A stretch of DNA of 37,875 nt, taken from positions 1 to 37,875 of the forward strand of contig JAHCSE010000021.1 of NCBI GenBank assembly GCA_018609195.1, read 5' to 3'. The stretch is from Patescibacteria group bacterium (GTDB lineage Bacteria; Patescibacteriota; Minisyncoccia; Minisyncoccales; RBG-13-36-15). Positions 35,757 to 37,875 of this stretch are shown piece after piece. A model generated the notes under the pieces. The model was not told the DNA's origin, searched no databases, and saw only the letters and a program-made list of their open reading frames with translations. The position numbers and the translations under genes are program-made. Numbering within the stretch: position 1 is the first letter of the stretch; each line of letters begins with the position of its first letter.

Positions 35757-37861
35757 TCTTCAATCATTAAAGATTTCTTTTTTCTTTTCATTGGCAATTT
35801 TTGATAAATTTCTTCAGTGATAAAGGGCACAAAAGGGTGTAAAAGTTTTAAAGAATTTAACAAAACATATAAAAGTATTTCTCTGGTATTTTCTTTTTTC
35901 TCCTCCTTTGTCATTTGTTTTTTGCTTATTTCAATATATGTATCGCAAAAATCGTGCCAGAAGAAATCATAGATTTTATGGGCAGCTTGACCAAATCGAA
36001 AATTATCCAGATCCGTATTAACTGATTTTATAGTTTTATGTAAAACTTTAAGAATTTTTTTATCAGCTGAAGTTAAATTTTTATTTTTCAGCGTAGATCG
36101 GCGTACTAAATCAGCGTCAATCAGCGGCGGTTTTTGCATTAGCAAAAACCGCGAGGCATTCCAAATTTTATTACAAAATTTTTTGCCCATAATGATGTTA
36201 TCTTCAATAAATTTAATATCTTGCCCGCCCATAATCTGATATACAATACCAAAACGAGTCGCATCAGCTCCGTACTTTTCAATCAGATTTATCGGGTCAA
36301 CTCCCGTGCCAAGGGATTTTGACATTCTTTTTCCCTCTCTAGTCAAGACAGTAGGGTGAATATAGACTCTACGAAAAGGAACTTTTTTCACAAATTCCAT
36401 TCCTGAAAAAATCATTCTGACCACCCAGAGATTAATTATTCCCCGGTCAGTACTCAAGACATCAGTAGGGTAAAATCTGTCAAGATCACTGATTTTGGCC
36501 CGCCCCTTTGGGGCGGGCGGCCAACCAAGAGTAGCGAAGGGCCACAAAGCTGAGGAAAACCAGGTATCTAAAACATCTGTTTCCCCTTTTAAAGGAATTC
36601 TATGGCCCCACCATATTTGTCTCGAAATACACCAATCTCTGATATTTGCTAACCAATCAAGATAACTTTTCTCAAAATTCTTTGGTTGAAATTTTATCTT
36701 ACCTTCTTTTACTGGTATCTTGGCTATTTTCGCTAATTTTTCCATCTTTAAGAACCATTGCTCAGAAGGAATGAGCTCAATGATAGTTTCACAACGGTAG
36801 CAGCTCGGGATCTGATGGGAATAATCTTCAATTTTCTCAAGAAGCGAGAGATTTTTTAAATCTTCAACAACTTTTTGGCGAGCCTCAAAAGAAGATAACC
36901 CTTGATAAGAGGAAGGAGCCTCTTTGGTAATTTCTCCTTTTTCATTAATAACCTGTAAAATAGGAAGTTTATGACGTAAAGAAATTTCATAATCTTTTAA
37001 ATCATGAGCTGGGGTTACTTTTACAGCTCCTGTTCCAAATTTTGGATCAACCAAGGGATCTGTGATAATTGGGATTTCTCTTGTAGTCAGAGGTAAAATA
37101 GTTTTTTTCCCGACCAAATTTTTATATCTTTTATCTTTTGGATTAACAGCTATAGCTTGATCTCCCAACATTGTTTCTGGCCTGGTTGTCGCTACCGTGA
37201 TGTATTTTTGCCTTTTGCCCTTAGCCCCCTGCCTTTTTAATGGATAACGGATATACCACAACTTTCCCCGCTCTTTTTTGTATTCTAATTCTAAGTCTGA
37301 GAGACTCGTCTGACATCTCGGACACCAATTGATAACTCTTTTACCTTTATAGAGCCAGCCTTTTTTATAGTAATGCAAAAAAGCATGTCTTACAGCTTTT
37401 GAGTAGTCTCGATCCAGAGTAAATCTCGCTCTTGACCAATCGCAAGAAGAGCCTAATTTTTTAAACTGCTCTAAGATAATATTTCCGTATCTTTCCATCC
37501 ATTTCCACGTTCTTTCAATAAATTTTTCTCGTCCTAAATCAAAACGAGTCTTTCCTTCTTTTTTTAGTTCTTTTTCCAATATATTTTGGGCTGCAATACC
37601 AGCGTGGTCCGTCCCCGGAAGCCAGAGAGTTTTAAATCCTTGAAGGCGTTTCCACCGAATCAAAACATCTTGGATAATCGCATTTAACGCATGGCCCATG
37701 TGAAGCTCCCCGGTAATATTGGGAGGGGGGATAACTATTGTGTAAGTTTTTTTTCTCTTGCCTGGCAATTTGTCAGGATTAAAAAAACCGCTCTTTTCCC
37801 AGAGTTTATAGATACGGCCTTCAACTTCTTTTGGATTGTAGGCTTTGGATAAATTTCTCAT
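35744..37861 (-). CDS. valS: Valine--tRNA ligase (reduced form with small insertions)
   Basis: ValS charges tRNA-Val. The 705-residue product has the HIGH motif as HMGH in PPNITGELHMGH (about residues 45-58), the editing domain with TTRPETMLGD, VNWCPRC-type cysteines (INWCPRCQT) and the KMSKS motif KRMSKSLG. It is far shorter than the usual 850-950 residues. The C-terminal coiled coil is absent, and the stretch between GHRIP and DVLDTWFSS is cut to four residues, removing a usual Cys-rich knuckle. Two palindromes lie in frame: 36498-36518 (PPAPKGRA) and 36127-36152 with adjoining 10-bp repeats (about KPPLIDADLVRRSTLK). Confidence 0.93.
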   Translation of the reverse strand: MRNLSKAYNPKEVEGRIYKLWEKSGFFNPDKLPGKRKKTYTIVIPPPNITGELHMGHALNAIIQDVLIRWKRLQGFKTLWLPGTDHAGIAAQNILEKELKKEGKTRFDLGREKFIERTWKWMERYGNIILEQFKKLGSSCDWSRARFTLDRDYSKAVRHAFLHYYKKGWLYKGKRVINWCPRCQTSLSDLELEYKKERGKLWYIRYPLKRQGAKGKRQKYITVATTRPETMLGDQAIAVNPKDKRYKNLVGKKTILPLTTREIPIITDPLVDPKFGTGAVKVTPAHDLKDYEISLRHKLPILQVINEKGEITKEAPSSYQGLSSFEARQKVVEDLKNLSLLEKIEDYSHQIPSCYRCETIIELIPSEQWFLKMEKLAKIAKIPVKEGKIKFQPKNFEKSYLDWLANIRDWCISRQIWWGHRIPLKGETDVLDTWFSSALWPFATLGWPPAPKGRAKISDLDRFYPTDVLSTDRGIINLWVVRMIFSGMEFVKKVPFRRVYIHPTVLTREGKRMSKSLGTGVDPINLIEKYGADATRFGIVYQIMGGQDIKFIEDNIIMGKKFCNKIWNASRFLLMQKPPLIDADLVRRSTLKNKNLTSADKKILKVLHKTIKSVNTDLDNFRFGQAAHKIYDFFWHDFCDTYIEISKKQMTKEEKKENTREILLYVLLNSLKLLHPFVPFITEEIYQKLPMKRKKKSLMIEEWPK
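36089..36152. repeat. Hairpin plus 10-bp tandem repeats inside valS
   Basis: GCGGTTTTTGC/GCAAAAACCGC (36127-36137 and 36142-36152) is a perfect 11-bp stem. Next to it, CAGCGTAGAT, CGGCGTACTAAAT, CAGCGTCAAT and CAGCGG are variant tandem units. All are read in frame between SRFLLM and the tRNA-binding helices. Confidence 0.7.
36498..36518. repeat. GC-rich hairpin inside valS
   Basis: GCCCGCCCC-TTT-GGGGCGGGC is a perfect 9-bp stem within an AT-rich gene. It encodes PPAPKGRA just after the DTWFSSALWPFATLGW motif and keeps the frame. Confidence 0.7.
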
Positions 37862-37875
37862 AATAATTCATTTTA

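Noticed and set aside
36498-36518. Intrinsic terminator inside valS
   Set aside because: A perfect stem, but no T-run follows on either strand and it is translated in frame.

Overview
The window looks like chromosome from a Patescibacteria (Candidate Phyla Radiation, Parcubacteria-like) bacterium. The sequence is AT-rich with short intergenic gaps. Many genes lack a Shine-Dalgarno site and start within about 6-12 bases of a TATAAT box. The IF2 and ValS are reduced, and there is a Gram-positive-style type IV pilus locus with no outer-membrane secretin. No rRNA operon or CRISPR array is visible. The phylum assignment is inferred from gene content and style, not from a marker tree.

Layout. 1-51: 3' truncated tRNA-Pro. 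139-10492: histidine kinase, response regulator, then a type IV pilus operon (pilB, pilC, four prepilin or pilus-tip genes, pilM, pilN, pilO, a small membrane protein). 10523-11711: tRNA-Arg, tRNA-His, an anchored PsbP-like protein and a 43-residue basic protein. 11874-14005: HtrA protease, two tRNAs, an MBL-fold hydrolase, tRNA-Ser. 14054-16803: DUF4446 protein, infB, rbfA, then a tRNA-Cys gene lying inside another tRNA-Cys gene, and tRNA-Leu. 16865-22641 (minus): 3D-domain protein, type II NADH dehydrogenase, tRNA-Gly, tRNA-Phe, tRNA-Val and tRNA-Leu, rplS, an RluD-type pseudouridine synthase, tRNA-Val, a tRNA-Ile 3' half, tRNA-Ile(UAU) and ftsH. 22747-25865 (minus): a GC-rich gene of unknown function bounded by inverted repeats, an NYN-domain protein, and an S1-repeat protein. 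25942-30214: MBL protein, small membrane protein, gyrA, methyltransferase. 30248-31516: two VirB2-like pilin genes separated by a GIY-YIG gene with perfect terminal inverted repeats, then tRNA-Leu. 31774-34365: a two-gene segment between 50-bp direct repeats of the tRNA-Leu end. 34573-37861 (minus): Hsp20, PrsW, ValS.

How the genes work together. The left third builds and probably controls a type IV pilus: PilB motor, PilC platform, PilM/N/O alignment complex, pseudopilins, and a kinase/regulator pair upstream. The centre is translation machinery (infB, rbfA, rplS, pseudouridine synthase, an S1 protein, many tRNAs) mixed with membrane quality control (HtrA, FtsH; PrsW and Hsp20 further right).

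Most unusual content. The window is full of small palindromic insertions. One class is a twin hairpin with a conserved layout: two stems, each about 7-9 bp, one unpaired base, a second short stem and a 2-3 nt loop, with the unpaired base on the outer 5' side of hairpin one and the outer 3' side of hairpin two. Copies lie in frame inside a methyltransferase, upstream of gyrA, beside the 3D-domain gene, and inside the anticodon of a tRNA-Cys gene. There the first hairpin carries a second, complete tRNA-Cys. A tRNA-Ser gene is enclosed by a similar inverted repeat next to a tRNA-Ser 5' fragment. The GIY-YIG cassette and the GC-rich ORF cassette are two further kinds of inverted-repeat-bounded unit.
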